From Hafnia alvei (GTDB lineage: Bacteria; Pseudomonadota; Gammaproteobacteria; Enterobacterales; Enterobacteriaceae): a stretch of DNA of 64,000 nt. This document shows, piece by piece, positions 16,247-25,431 of the stretch; the stretch's first letter is position 1; every line of letters starts with the position of its first letter. Both the position numbers and the translations under genes were made by a program. The notes beneath the pieces were generated by a model. That model worked only from the letters and a program-made list of their open reading frames with translations. It made no database searches and had not been told where the DNA came from. The stretch lies in the NCBI RefSeq assembly GCF_964063325.1, contig NZ_OZ061315.1, positions 4,030,001 to 4,094,000 on the forward strand, written 5' to 3'.

Positions 16247-17149
16247 TTATAAACCTGAAGCCTGCCCCCCAAACTCCAGCATATAGCGATTTAACTCCAC
16301 CATTCCTGTCCAACGATTTTCGCACCATAACGGTGCTAACAACGTTGGACGGCGGGCGCTGGCGGAAATGCGGTGATAGACAATATCCATCGGCGTATGG
16401 CGGATCATTTCACCCGCAATATTCACATACTCTTCCAGCGGTAACTCGCGCAAGCGCCCCGCCTGCCAAGCCTTCGCCATGGTGCTGCCGGTAACGATAT
16501 GCAGCGGATGCAGTTTAATTCCATCCACGCCGGTTTCAACCACGCGCTCCAGCGTCTGCATGCATTCCTCTTGCGCTTCACCGGGTAAACCGACAATCAG
16601 ATGGCTACACACTTTCAAACCACGCTCACGCGCTGCTCGCGTGGTTTTTTGATAACAGGCAAAATCATGCCCACGATTGATGCGTTTTAGCGTTTTATCC
16701 TGTGCGCTCTGCAAACCTAGTTCGAGCCACACCTCATAGCCTTTATCACGGTACTCACTCAGCAAATCCAGCACGCTTTCCGGTACACAGTCTGGGCGGG
16801 TCCCTACGCAAATCCCGACCATATCAGCCTGCTGCAACGCCTCTTCATACATGTTCTTCAGCGTACAGACCTCTGCATAAGTACTCGTATAGGCCTGGAA
16901 ATAAGCCAAGTAACGATTTGCCCGATTCACCTTGCGCGCTTGCGCGGCAAGCTGTTCAGCAATACTCTGACGCTGCATTTGTTCATCAGCAAAAGAAGCG
17001 ACGTTGCAAAAAGTACAGCCACCGCGCCCTAAAGTGCCGTCACGATTTGGGCAATTAAAACCGCCATGAAGGGTAAGTTTATGAATTTTTTCACCATAGC
17101 GGCGCTGAAGATCGGCACCGAACATATTCACGAGTTGCTGCAACTGCAT
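16247..17149 (-). CDS. yhcC: YhcC, radical SAM protein of the Elp3-like type
   Basis: Radical SAM enzyme of the TIGR01212/YhcC family with unknown substrate. The iron-sulfur ligands are in FNCPNRDGTLGRGGCTFCNV near residues 32-50. LELGLQSAQDKTLKRINRGHD and VCSHLIVGLPGE are family hallmarks of the TIM-barrel core. It has 300 residues (E. coli about 309; here the C-terminal tail is shorter). As in E. coli it is divergent from gltB and downstream of nothing obvious. The ribosome site before the ATG is weak, but the N-terminus MQLQQLVNMFG matches the E. coli start. Confidence 0.92.
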   Translation of the reverse strand: MQLQQLVNMFGADLQRRYGEKIHKLTLHGGFNCPNRDGTLGRGGCTFCNVASFADEQMQRQSIAEQLAAQARKVNRANRYLAYFQAYTSTYAEVCTLKNMYEEALQQADMVGICVGTRPDCVPESVLDLLSEYRDKGYEVWLELGLQSAQDKTLKRINRGHDFACYQKTTRAARERGLKVCSHLIVGLPGEAQEECMQTLERVVETGVDGIKLHPLHIVTGSTMAKAWQAGRLRELPLEEYVNIAGEMIRHTPMDIVYHRISASARRPTLLAPLWCENRWTGMVELNRYMLEFGGQASGL

Positions 17150-17842
17150 AATCTAGGAGGTCGCCTGTACACATCACGAAAAAACTGAGGGGGCAGATCC
17201 TATCGCATACCGCGATAGCCTGCGCTGATAGAGATCAATCCCCTTCCCATCGCCGTTAAGAATAAAAAATCACTATTAATGATAATAAATTCAAACCACC
17301 GGTAATAAAGAATTCTTATTATTTTCAAGCGACTGACACAATGATGTTGCTGAGATGAAAAATAGTGATAACCAACGTGAAAACTTAATTTCACAATATA
17401 ATTCACTATTAAAGTGAATTGCTCTAGCACGGTGCATAAATAATAGCCTTGCACTACAGTGAGTCAGCTCACATTTCTCTTGGCTTGGCTTGACTTACAG
17501 AAACAGCGAAAAACATCAGTTTTCCATTTTAAATCAAATAACTACATGGGAATATCATCTTCTGAAGTGTGAGCATGCCCACATTTGACCTACGTACTCT
17601 TTCTAGATAAGTTGAAAGACCGCTGGAAGCTAAATGTTTTTTTAACGATTTTTTCTAGACGGGCTAACGTCTCGTCATTTTTATGCAGTCATTTACGACT
17701 CCCTCGAAACACGCTATTGAGTGCTTGCGGGCTTATCCCAAGTAAACAATAGCCGAGGCGGATGCGCGTGCCGAATGGTTATGCACTATCCCACTCGCAG
17801 TAAAGATGGTTAGTAATGCAGAGCCTGGGGAGGTTCACTGAT
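17150..17842. promoter_or_regulatory. Long control region between yhcC and gltB
   Basis: These 693 bases separate the divergent yhcC and gltB genes. The stretch 17260-17420 is very AT-rich, as expected for Lrp- and IHF-binding DNA; in E. coli gltBDF is strongly activated by Lrp and bent by IHF from far upstream. A possible promoter is TTGACC (17586-17591), 17 bp, TAAGTT (17609-17614), though the -10 is poor. A small hairpin (AGACG/CGTCT near 17657-17673) lies in the presumed leader. A 20-codon frame at 17683-17745 has no ribosome site. A strong GGGGAGG precedes the gltB ATG. Confidence 0.5.
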
Positions 17843-20800
17843 ATGTTGTACGATGCATCCCTTGAAAAGGACAACTGTGGTTTCGGTCTGATCGCCCATA
17901 TAGAAGGTGAGCCAAGCCACAAAGTCGTCCGTACCGCGATCCATGCGCTCGCACGTATGCAACACCGTGGCGCGATTTTGGCAGATGGCAAAACCGGCGA
18001 CGGATGCGGTCTGCTGCTGCAAAAACCCGATCGCTTCTTCCGCATGGTGGCCGAAGAGCGTGGCTGGCGTTTAGCCAAAAATTACGCCGTCGGCATGATC
18101 TTTCTCAGCCAAGACGAAAATGAAGCCCGTGCCAGCCGCCGGATTGTTGAAGAAGAACTACAAAACGAAACGCTGTCGGTTATCGGCTGGCGTGAGGTTC
18201 CTATCAACGAGGATGTGTTAGGCGAAATCGCCCTTTCCTCCATGCCTCGCATCGAACAGATATTTGTTAACGCGCCTGCGGGCTGGCGTCCACGCGATAT
18301 GGAGCGTCGTCTGTTTGTGGCTCGTCGTCGCATTGAAAAACGTATTGAGGATAAAGACTTCTACGTTTGCAGCCTGTCTAATTTGGTGACGATCTATAAA
18401 GGTCTGTGCATGCCCGCCGACCTGCCGCGCTTCTACCTCGATTTGGCTGACCTGCGTTTGGAATCGGCAATTTGCCTGTTCCACCAGCGCTTCTCCACCA
18501 ATACCGTTCCACGCTGGCCGCTGGCTCAGCCGTTCCGCTATCTGGCCCACAACGGTGAAATCAACACCATCACCGGTAACCGCCAATGGGCGCGCGCCAG
18601 AACCTATAAATTTAAAACTCCGCTGATCCCAGATCTTCAGGACGCCGCGCCTTTCGTTAATGAAACTGGCTCGGACTCCAGCTCGTTGGATAATATGCTG
18701 GAGCTACTGCTCAGCGGCGGGATGGACATCGTGCGCTCCATGCGTTTGCTGGTTCCACCGGCATGGCAGAACAACCCCGATATGGATGCCGATCTGCGCG
18801 CGTTCTTCGATTTCAACTCCATGCACATGGAGCCGTGGGATGGCCCTGCCGGTATCGTAATGTCCGATGGGCGCTTTGCCGCCTGCAACCTCGATCGCAA
18901 CGGTCTGCGCCCTGCTCGTTATGTCATTACCAAAGATAAACTCATCACCTGCGCGTCTGAAGTGGGCATCTGGGATTATCAGCCAGACGAAGTGCTGGAA
19001 AAAGGCCGCGTTGGCCCCGGCGAGCTGATGGTCATCGACACCCGCAGTGGGCGCATCCTGCATTCAGCCGAAACCGACGATGATTTAAAAAGCCGCCACC
19101 CGTACAAAGAGTGGATGGAGCGCAACGTTAAGCGCCTCGTTCCGTTTGAAGATCTGCCTGACGATCAGGTTGGCAAACGTGAACTGAGCGACGATGAGCT
19201 GCTAACGTTCCAAAAACAGTTTGGCTATAGCAGCGAAGAATTAGATCAAATCCTGCGCGTGCTGGGCGAAAACGGACAAGAAGCCACCGGTTCTATGGGC
19301 GATGACACCCCGTTTGCCGTGCTCTCTAGCCGCCCGCGCATCATTTATGACTATTTCCGCCAGCAGTTTGCACAGGTCACCAACCCGCCAATCGATCCGC
19401 TGCGCGAAGCGCATGTAATGTCGCTGTCCACCAGCATTGGCCGCGAAATGAACGTGTTTAGCGAAGCGGAAGGTCAGGCTCATCGCTTGAACTTCAAATC
19501 GCCAATCCTGCTGTACTCTGACTTTACCCAGCTCACCACGCAAGATAGCGAACATTATCGTGCAGATACGCTTGATCTCACGTTCGATCCGCAGCAAACC
19601 GATTTGCAGCAGGCTATTCATGCACTCTGCGAAGAGGCCGAGCAAAAAGTTCGCCACGGTGCCGTACTGTTGGTGTTATCAGATAGAAACATCAGTGCAG
19701 AACGCTTGCCGGTACCCGCGCCGATGGCGGTGGGTTCTATCCAACAGCGTTTGGTCGAAAAAAATCTGCGCTGCGATGCCAACATCATTGTTGAAACCGC
19801 CAGCGCACGCGACCCGCACCACTTTGCCGTTCTATTAGGCTTTGGTGCCACGGCTATCTATCCTTACTTAGCCTATGAAACGTTGGCTAAGCTGGCAGAC
19901 TCTCACGCTATCGATAAAAAATACCGTGACGTGATGCTGAACTACCGCAACGGCATCAACAAAGGTCTGTACAAGATCATGTCGAAAATGGGGATCTCCA
20001 CGATCGCCTCCTATCGCTGCTCTAAGCTGTTTGAAGCCGTGGGCTTACATCGTGACGTCAGCAACCTGTGCTTCCCAGGCGTGGTTAGCCGTATCGGCGG
20101 CGCCGGATTTAGTGATTTCCAGCAGGATCTGCAAAACCTCTCTAAACGCGCATGGCTGAAGCGTAAGCCGTTGGATCAGGGTGGACTGCTGAAATACGTT
20201 CACGACGGCGAATACCACATGTACAACCCTGACGTGGTGAACACCCTGCAGGCTGCGGTACAAAGCGGTGAATACGGCGATTACCAAAAATATGCCAAGT
20301 TGGTTAACGAGCGTCCAGTTTCAACGCTGCGCGATCTACTAAAAATTACGCCGAAAGGTGATGCGGTTCCCGTCGAAAGCGTTGAGCCAGCCAATGAGCT
20401 ATTTAAGCGTTTTGACACCGCTGCCATGTCTATCGGCGCACTGAGCCCAGAGGCACATGAAGCACTGGCTGAAGCGATGAATGGCTTAGGCGGCTTTTCT
20501 AACTCCGGTGAAGGCGGCGAAGATCCTGCGCGCTACAAAACCAATAAAGTTTCCCGAATCAAACAGGTGGCTTCAGGTCGTTTCGGCGTAACCCCAGCTT
20601 ATTTGGTTAACGCCGACGTTATTCAGATCAAAGTCGCTCAGGGTGCAAAACCGGGCGAAGGTGGCCAGTTGCCGGGCGACAAAGTGACGCCATATATCGC
20701 CAAACTGCGCTATTCGGTTCCCGGCGTGACGCTGATTTCACCACCACCGCACCATGATATTTACTCTATCGAAGATTTGGCCCAGCTGATTTTCGATTTA

Positions 20801-22300
20801 AAACAGGTGAATCCAAAGGCGCTGATTTCCGTCAAACTGGTGTCTGAACCCGGCGTTGGTACTATCGCTACCGGCGTTGCTAAAGCCTATGCGGATCTCA
20901 TTACCATCGCGGGCTACGATGGCGGTACGGGCGCAAGTCCATTGTCGTCAGTGAAATATGCAGGCTGTCCGTGGGAACTGGGTCTGGTTGAAACTCAACA
21001 GGCGTTAGTGGCCAACGGTCTGCGCCATAAAATTCGGTTGCAGGTTGATGGCGGGCTAAAAACCGGCGTCGATATTATCAAGGCCGCAATTTTAGGAGCA
21101 GAAAGCTTCGGCTTTGGTACGGGGCCGATGGTGGCGCTGGGCTGCAAATACCTGCGTATTTGCCATCTCAACAACTGCGCAACCGGCGTGGCAACTCAGG
21201 ATGAAAAACTACGTCGCAACCACTTCCATGGTTTGCCAGAGCGCGTCGCTAACTACTTCCAGTTCATCGCCCGCGAAACCCGTGAGCTGATGGCTGAGCT
21301 TGGCGTCACTCGTTTAGTCGACCTAATTGGCCGTACCGACCTGCTGCTTGAGCTCGACGGTTTCACCGCTAAGCAAAACAAGCTGGATCTGTCTGCGCTG
21401 CTGAAAACAGCAGAACCTAAACCGGGTAAAGCGGTGTACTGCACCGAAAGTAATCCATCATTTGATAAAGGCTTGCTCAACAAAGAGCTATTAGCGCAGG
21501 TTCAGGCCAATATCGAAGCCAAACAAAGCAAAACCGTCTTCTTTGATATCCGTAATACCGACCGCTCCGTTGGCGCATCGCTGTCTGGTGCCATTGCTGA
21601 ACAACATGGCGATCAAGGGCTGGCAAGCGATCCGATCAAGGCACAGTTCACCGGCACCGCCGGTCAAAGCTTCGGTGTGTGGAACGCCGGCGGCGTAGAG
21701 CTAACGCTAACGGGCGACGCCAATGACTACGTTGGTAAAGGCATGGCGGGCGGCAAGATCGTGGTTCGCCCTCCGGTGGGCTCTGCCTTCCGTAGCCATG
21801 AGGCCAGTATTATCGGCAACACCTGCCTGTATGGCGCAACCGGCGGCAAGCTGTTTGCAGCAGGCCGCGCCGGTGAGCGTTTTGCGGTACGAAATTCCGG
21901 TGCTATTACCGTGGTTGAAGGTATCGGCGATAACGGTTGTGAATACATGACCGGCGGGATCGTCTGCGTCATGGGTCGCACCGGTATCAACTTCGGTGCA
22001 GGTATGACCGGTGGATTCGCTTACGTGCTCGACGAAGACGGTGAATTCCGCAAACGCGTTAACCCAGAACTGGTTGAAGTGCTGAGTATGGATCAGCTGG
22101 CAATCCACGAAGAGCATCTGCGCGGTTTAATCACCGAGCATGTGCAACTGACCGGCTCTAGTCGTGGCGAGGAGATCTTGGCGCACTGGCCTGAATGGGC
22201 ACCAAAGTTTGCTTTGATCAAACCAAAATCCAGCGATGTAAAAGCACTGTTAGGTCACCGTAGCCGTTCCGCAGCTGAGCTGCGGGTACAGGCGCAGTAA
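17843..22300 (+). CDS. gltB: GltB, glutamate synthase (NADPH) large subunit
   Basis: Large subunit of GOGAT, which with GltD turns glutamine and 2-oxoglutarate into two glutamates. The N-terminal glutaminase domain starts after a short propeptide: the sequence DNCGFGLIAHIEGE holds the Cys that becomes residue 1 of the mature enzyme (codon 12 here). The FMN-binding synthase domain includes SGEGGEDPARY and GYDGGTGASPLSS. The 3Fe-4S cysteines are in GCKYLRICHLNNCATG. The GltB C-terminal glycine-rich beta-helix follows (GNTCLYGATGG). The ATG at 17843 has GGGGAGG nine bases upstream, giving 1485 residues. An ATG nine codons earlier has only a weak site. gltD follows after 14 bp. Confidence 0.97.
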   Translation: MLYDASLEKDNCGFGLIAHIEGEPSHKVVRTAIHALARMQHRGAILADGKTGDGCGLLLQKPDRFFRMVAEERGWRLAKNYAVGMIFLSQDENEARASRRIVEEELQNETLSVIGWREVPINEDVLGEIALSSMPRIEQIFVNAPAGWRPRDMERRLFVARRRIEKRIEDKDFYVCSLSNLVTIYKGLCMPADLPRFYLDLADLRLESAICLFHQRFSTNTVPRWPLAQPFRYLAHNGEINTITGNRQWARARTYKFKTPLIPDLQDAAPFVNETGSDSSSLDNMLELLLSGGMDIVRSMRLLVPPAWQNNPDMDADLRAFFDFNSMHMEPWDGPAGIVMSDGRFAACNLDRNGLRPARYVITKDKLITCASEVGIWDYQPDEVLEKGRVGPGELMVIDTRSGRILHSAETDDDLKSRHPYKEWMERNVKRLVPFEDLPDDQVGKRELSDDELLTFQKQFGYSSEELDQILRVLGENGQEATGSMGDDTPFAVLSSRPRIIYDYFRQQFAQVTNPPIDPLREAHVMSLSTSIGREMNVFSEAEGQAHRLNFKSPILLYSDFTQLTTQDSEHYRADTLDLTFDPQQTDLQQAIHALCEEAEQKVRHGAVLLVLSDRNISAERLPVPAPMAVGSIQQRLVEKNLRCDANIIVETASARDPHHFAVLLGFGATAIYPYLAYETLAKLADSHAIDKKYRDVMLNYRNGINKGLYKIMSKMGISTIASYRCSKLFEAVGLHRDVSNLCFPGVVSRIGGAGFSDFQQDLQNLSKRAWLKRKPLDQGGLLKYVHDGEYHMYNPDVVNTLQAAVQSGEYGDYQKYAKLVNERPVSTLRDLLKITPKGDAVPVESVEPANELFKRFDTAAMSIGALSPEAHEALAEAMNGLGGFSNSGEGGEDPARYKTNKVSRIKQVASGRFGVTPAYLVNADVIQIKVAQGAKPGEGGQLPGDKVTPYIAKLRYSVPGVTLISPPPHHDIYSIEDLAQLIFDLKQVNPKALISVKLVSEPGVGTIATGVAKAYADLITIAGYDGGTGASPLSSVKYAGCPWELGLVETQQALVANGLRHKIRLQVDGGLKTGVDIIKAAILGAESFGFGTGPMVALGCKYLRICHLNNCATGVATQDEKLRRNHFHGLPERVANYFQFIARETRELMAELGVTRLVDLIGRTDLLLELDGFTAKQNKLDLSALLKTAEPKPGKAVYCTESNPSFDKGLLNKELLAQVQANIEAKQSKTVFFDIRNTDRSVGASLSGAIAEQHGDQGLASDPIKAQFTGTAGQSFGVWNAGGVELTLTGDANDYVGKGMAGGKIVVRPPVGSAFRSHEASIIGNTCLYGATGGKLFAAGRAGERFAVRNSGAITVVEGIGDNGCEYMTGGIVCVMGRTGINFGAGMTGGFAYVLDEDGEFRKRVNPELVEVLSMDQLAIHEEHLRGLITEHVQLTGSSRGEEILAHWPEWAPKFALIKPKSSDVKALLGHRSRSAAELRVQAQ

Positions 22301-22314
22301 GGGCGGAGAAGAAT

Positions 22315-23733
22315 ATGAGCCAGAACGTTTATCAATTTATTGACCTACAGCGCGTAGATCCGCCAAAAAAACCGCTCAAGATCCGTAAGATCGAGTTCGT
22401 CGAAATCTACGAACCCTTTTCTGAAACACAGGCGAAATCGCAGGCCGATCGTTGCCTGTCGTGCGGCAATCCATACTGTGAGTGGAAGTGTCCGGTCCAT
22501 AACTACATTCCAAACTGGCTGAAGCTGGCGAATGAAGGGCGGATTATGGAAGCCGCCGATCTGGCGCACCAAACCAACAGCCTGCCTGAGGTGTGCGGAC
22601 GCGTTTGTCCGCAAGATCGCTTGTGTGAAGGTTCATGCACCTTAAACGACGAGTTTGGCGCCGTGACCATTGGCAACATTGAGCGTTATATCAATGACAA
22701 AGCCTTAGCCATGGGCTGGAAACCTGACATGTCACACGTGCAGCCAACCGGCAAGCGCGTTGCCGTGATTGGCGCAGGCCCTGCTGGACTGGCCTGTGCC
22801 GATGTCCTCGCCCGCAACGGCGTTCAGGCGGTGGTGTTCGATCGTCATCCAGAAATCGGCGGCCTACTCACCTTTGGTATTCCGGCCTTTAAGCTGGAAA
22901 AAGAAGTGATGACCAAACGTCGTGAAATCTTCAGCGGCATGGGTATCGAGTTCCGCTTAAACACGGAAGTGGGTAAAGATGTGCAGATTAGCGACTTACT
23001 CAATGAATACGATGCCGTTTTCCTTGGCGTGGGTACCTATCAATCGATGCGTGGCGGTCTGGAGAACGAAGACGCCAGCGGCGTATTCGATGCGCTACCG
23101 TTCCTGATTGCGAATACCAAGCAGCTGATGGGTTACGCCGCTACGGAAGAAGAGCCTTACGTTAGCATGGAAGGCAAGCGCGTGGTCGTGCTCGGTGGTG
23201 GCGATACGGCCATGGACTGCGTGCGCACGTCTATTCGCCAAGGCGCAACGCAGGTTTCCTGCGCCTACCGCCGTGATGAAGAAAACATGCCAGGCTCAAA
23301 GCGCGAAGTAAAAAATGCGCGAGAAGAAGGCGTGGAATTCATGTTCAATCTGCAACCGTTAAGCCTTGAGCTCAACGCCGCTGGCCGCGTTTGCGGAGTA
23401 AAAATGGTACGCACCGAGCTGGGCTCACCTGATGCTGCAGGTCGTCGTACCGCGCAGCCTATCGCGGGCTCTGAGCATGTGCTGGATGCCGATGCCGTGG
23501 TGATGGCGTTTGGTTTCCGTCCTCACGCGATGAGTTGGCTAGCCGAGCACGATGTGATTCTGGACACGCAGGGACGCATCGTGGCGCCAGAAGGCAGCAA
23601 TAATGCCTTCCAAACCAGCAATCCGAAAATTTTTGCCGGTGGCGATGCGGTTCGTGGCTCTGACTTAGTGGTCACCGCCATTGCGGAAGGCCGTAAAGCC
23701 GCTGAAGGGATCATGAACTATCTAGAGGTGTAA
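22315..23733 (+). CDS. gltD: GltD, glutamate synthase (NADPH) small subunit
   Basis: Small subunit of glutamate synthase; it oxidises NADPH on FAD and passes electrons through 4Fe-4S clusters to GltB. N-terminal cysteine motifs CLSCGNPYCEWKCP and CGRVCPQDRLCEGSC ligate the clusters. The FAD-binding GAGPAGLACADVLARNG is near residue 152 and the NADPH-binding GGGDTAMDCVR near residue 294. GDAVRGSDLVVTAIAEGRKAA is the C-terminal FAD motif. It has 472 residues, the E. coli length. It is co-transcribed with gltB. The E. coli neighbour gltF is absent; a sugar-utilisation block follows instead. Confidence 0.97.
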   Translation: MSQNVYQFIDLQRVDPPKKPLKIRKIEFVEIYEPFSETQAKSQADRCLSCGNPYCEWKCPVHNYIPNWLKLANEGRIMEAADLAHQTNSLPEVCGRVCPQDRLCEGSCTLNDEFGAVTIGNIERYINDKALAMGWKPDMSHVQPTGKRVAVIGAGPAGLACADVLARNGVQAVVFDRHPEIGGLLTFGIPAFKLEKEVMTKRREIFSGMGIEFRLNTEVGKDVQISDLLNEYDAVFLGVGTYQSMRGGLENEDASGVFDALPFLIANTKQLMGYAATEEEPYVSMEGKRVVVLGGGDTAMDCVRTSIRQGATQVSCAYRRDEENMPGSKREVKNAREEGVEFMFNLQPLSLELNAAGRVCGVKMVRTELGSPDAAGRRTAQPIAGSEHVLDADAVVMAFGFRPHAMSWLAEHDVILDTQGRIVAPEGSNNAFQTSNPKIFAGGDAVRGSDLVVTAIAEGRKAAEGIMNYLEV

Positions 23734-23739
23734 CGTGAA

Positions 23740-23767
23740 GAGGCGGGAATTCTCCCGCCTCTTTTTT
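23740..23767. terminator. gltBD terminator
   Basis: GAGGCGGGA-ATTC-TCCCGCCTC, a perfect 9-bp stem, followed by TTTTTT on the + strand. It lies 7 bases past the gltD stop and faces the convergent PTS operon, which it could also help to end. Confidence 0.92.
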
Positions 23768-23778
23768 GCCTAAGTTAT

Positions 23779-24084
23779 TTATGCGTTCACTAACTTCAAT
23801 GCCAGCTCTAATACTCCAGCACCGTTCATTCGACCATAATCCATCATAGGGATAACTTCGGCAGGACGTGTTTTTTCAGTAATGGTATCTACACGTGATT
23901 TCAAATATCCCACTTGTGGCCCTAATAAAATCACATCAGCTTTTTGCCACTCTTCATTGAGTTTCGCATCTGGGATCGCCCAGATTTCCGCCTCAATTCC
24001 TTTTTCTTGGGCTACAGTTTCCATTTTTCTCATCAGCATACTGGTGGACATACCCGCATTACATACCAACATAATTTTAATCAT
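23779..24084 (-). CDS. PTS EIIB component, lactose/cellobiose family
   Basis: Cytoplasmic phosphotransfer subunit of a beta-glucoside-type PTS permease. The phosphocysteine loop LVCNAGMSTSML is at residues 7-18 and the family ending VIPMMDYGRMNG is present. The ATG at 24084 has GAGG upstream and gives 101 residues, normal for ChbB/CelA. It is the last gene of the leftward IIA-GH1-IIC-IIB operon. It would pass phosphate from the IIA protein (26847-27188) to sugar bound by the IIC permease (24098-25411). The most likely substrate is cellobiose or a related aryl/alkyl beta-glucoside; that is inferred from the neighbours. Confidence 0.9.
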   Translation of the reverse strand: MIKIMLVCNAGMSTSMLMRKMETVAQEKGIEAEIWAIPDAKLNEEWQKADVILLGPQVGYLKSRVDTITEKTRPAEVIPMMDYGRMNGAGVLELALKLVNA

Positions 24085-24097
24085 CACGAAAACCTCA

Positions 24098-25411
24098 TTA
24101 AGATTTCATTGCCTGAGCCATTGCTACACGTTCAGCAAACTTCAGGAAAGGAAGATAGAAGAATACCGTTATTACAATAATGACGGCCTGTAATACCGAC
24201 GCTCGCCAATCGCCTCCGGTCGCTAAGAAACCGGACAGAATCGGTGGAGTCGTCCATGGAATTTGCACCGTAACATGATTAATCCAACCCCATGCCGTCG
24301 CATAATATGCGGCTGTAAGACTAAATAGCGGAGCCAAAACAAAAGGAATAATCAACGCTGGATTAAATACAATCGGTAAACCAAAAATAATCGGCTCACT
24401 AATGTTAAACAGACAAGGAGCAGTCGATAGTTTACCGATATCACGGTAATCCTGTTTACGACTGAAGAGCAAAATAGCAATCAGTAAAGCAATGGTATTT
24501 CCCGAGCCTCCCATAACACCAAACGTATCTTTAAATGCCATACAGATGATGTTGGGTATTTCCTGATGGTTAGCAAACGCCAGCGTATTCTCCTGCATAT
24601 TGTTCAGCAGGAAAGGGTCTAGCACAGCTCCAGAAATAACCCCCTGATGTATCCCAACAGAAAAGAACAGATTAGCAATAGTCGTAATCAGTAAAAAACC
24701 GGGGAGGCTGGTTGTCACCGACTTTAACGGTTGCTGAATCATGGTGGCTATCAGCGTATTCACATCCATTCCGCTGAGCGATTTTACCGCAAACGAAAAC
24801 AGCGCAAAAATAATCATCGTTAACATTATCGGGATCAGCGTATTAAATGAACGGACCACCGCTGGTGGAATAGCATCACCGCTAATATTAACCTGCAGAC
24901 GCTTAGCACCCGCTAACCGAATAAACAAGGAGGTAACGGCAAGCCCCGTTAATATCCCAACAAACATGCCAGCAGAACCGGTTGAGGCAAACGATATTCC
25001 GCCCGTAACCGTTACGCCTTGTTTAGTTAATACGTCAGTGAGATGGATGCTTTCCGGCATAAAAATAACGACCGTTGCAATGGAAAGCAAAACTGGTGCA
25101 ATAGGATCGGCATAGTTTTTGTTTTGGCAAAGATGATAAGCAATAGCTCCCGCAATCAGCACTGAAATAAAATTCAGTGAACCGTTAACAATTGAATTCC
25201 CGACCTCCTGCCACTGAGCTAAATATGTGTTGCTGATAAAACCAGATAATACGCCATCAGGTTTTATCAGCGTGTTATTCACTAATACCATTAGCCCTGC
25301 CAGCACAAAGAAAGGCATTAGCGTGGCAAACGCGTCACGTAGGGAACGTAGGTGTACCTGTCCCCCAATACGCTGTGCGACCATTACAGCATTATCAACA
25401 AATTTCATCAT
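24098..25411 (-). CDS. PTS EIIC permease, lactose/cellobiose family
   Basis: Integral membrane sugar channel of the Lac/cellobiose PTS, 437 residues with about ten hydrophobic segments. Family landmarks are visible: FFVLAGLMVLVNNTLI near the N-terminus, GVMGGSGNTIALLIAIL around residue 295, and FNISEPIIFGLPIVFNP around residue 335, where the conserved Glu contacts sugar. There are two ATG codons in tandem at the start, preceded by AAGGAT. It lies 20 bp after the GH1 gene and 13 bp before the IIB gene. The closest E. coli relative by type is ChbC, but the sequence is not ChbC itself. Confidence 0.92.
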   Translation of the reverse strand: MMKFVDNAVMVAQRIGGQVHLRSLRDAFATLMPFFVLAGLMVLVNNTLIKPDGVLSGFISNTYLAQWQEVGNSIVNGSLNFISVLIAGAIAYHLCQNKNYADPIAPVLLSIATVVIFMPESIHLTDVLTKQGVTVTGGISFASTGSAGMFVGILTGLAVTSLFIRLAGAKRLQVNISGDAIPPAVVRSFNTLIPIMLTMIIFALFSFAVKSLSGMDVNTLIATMIQQPLKSVTTSLPGFLLITTIANLFFSVGIHQGVISGAVLDPFLLNNMQENTLAFANHQEIPNIICMAFKDTFGVMGGSGNTIALLIAILLFSRKQDYRDIGKLSTAPCLFNISEPIIFGLPIVFNPALIIPFVLAPLFSLTAAYYATAWGWINHVTVQIPWTTPPILSGFLATGGDWRASVLQAVIIVITVFFYLPFLKFAERVAMAQAMKS

Positions 25412-25431
25412 CTATCCTTGGCGCATTACGT

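Noticed and set aside
17683..17745. Short 20-codon frame in the gltB leader as a leader peptide
   Set aside because: No ribosome site and no run of regulatory codons such as Glu or Gln.
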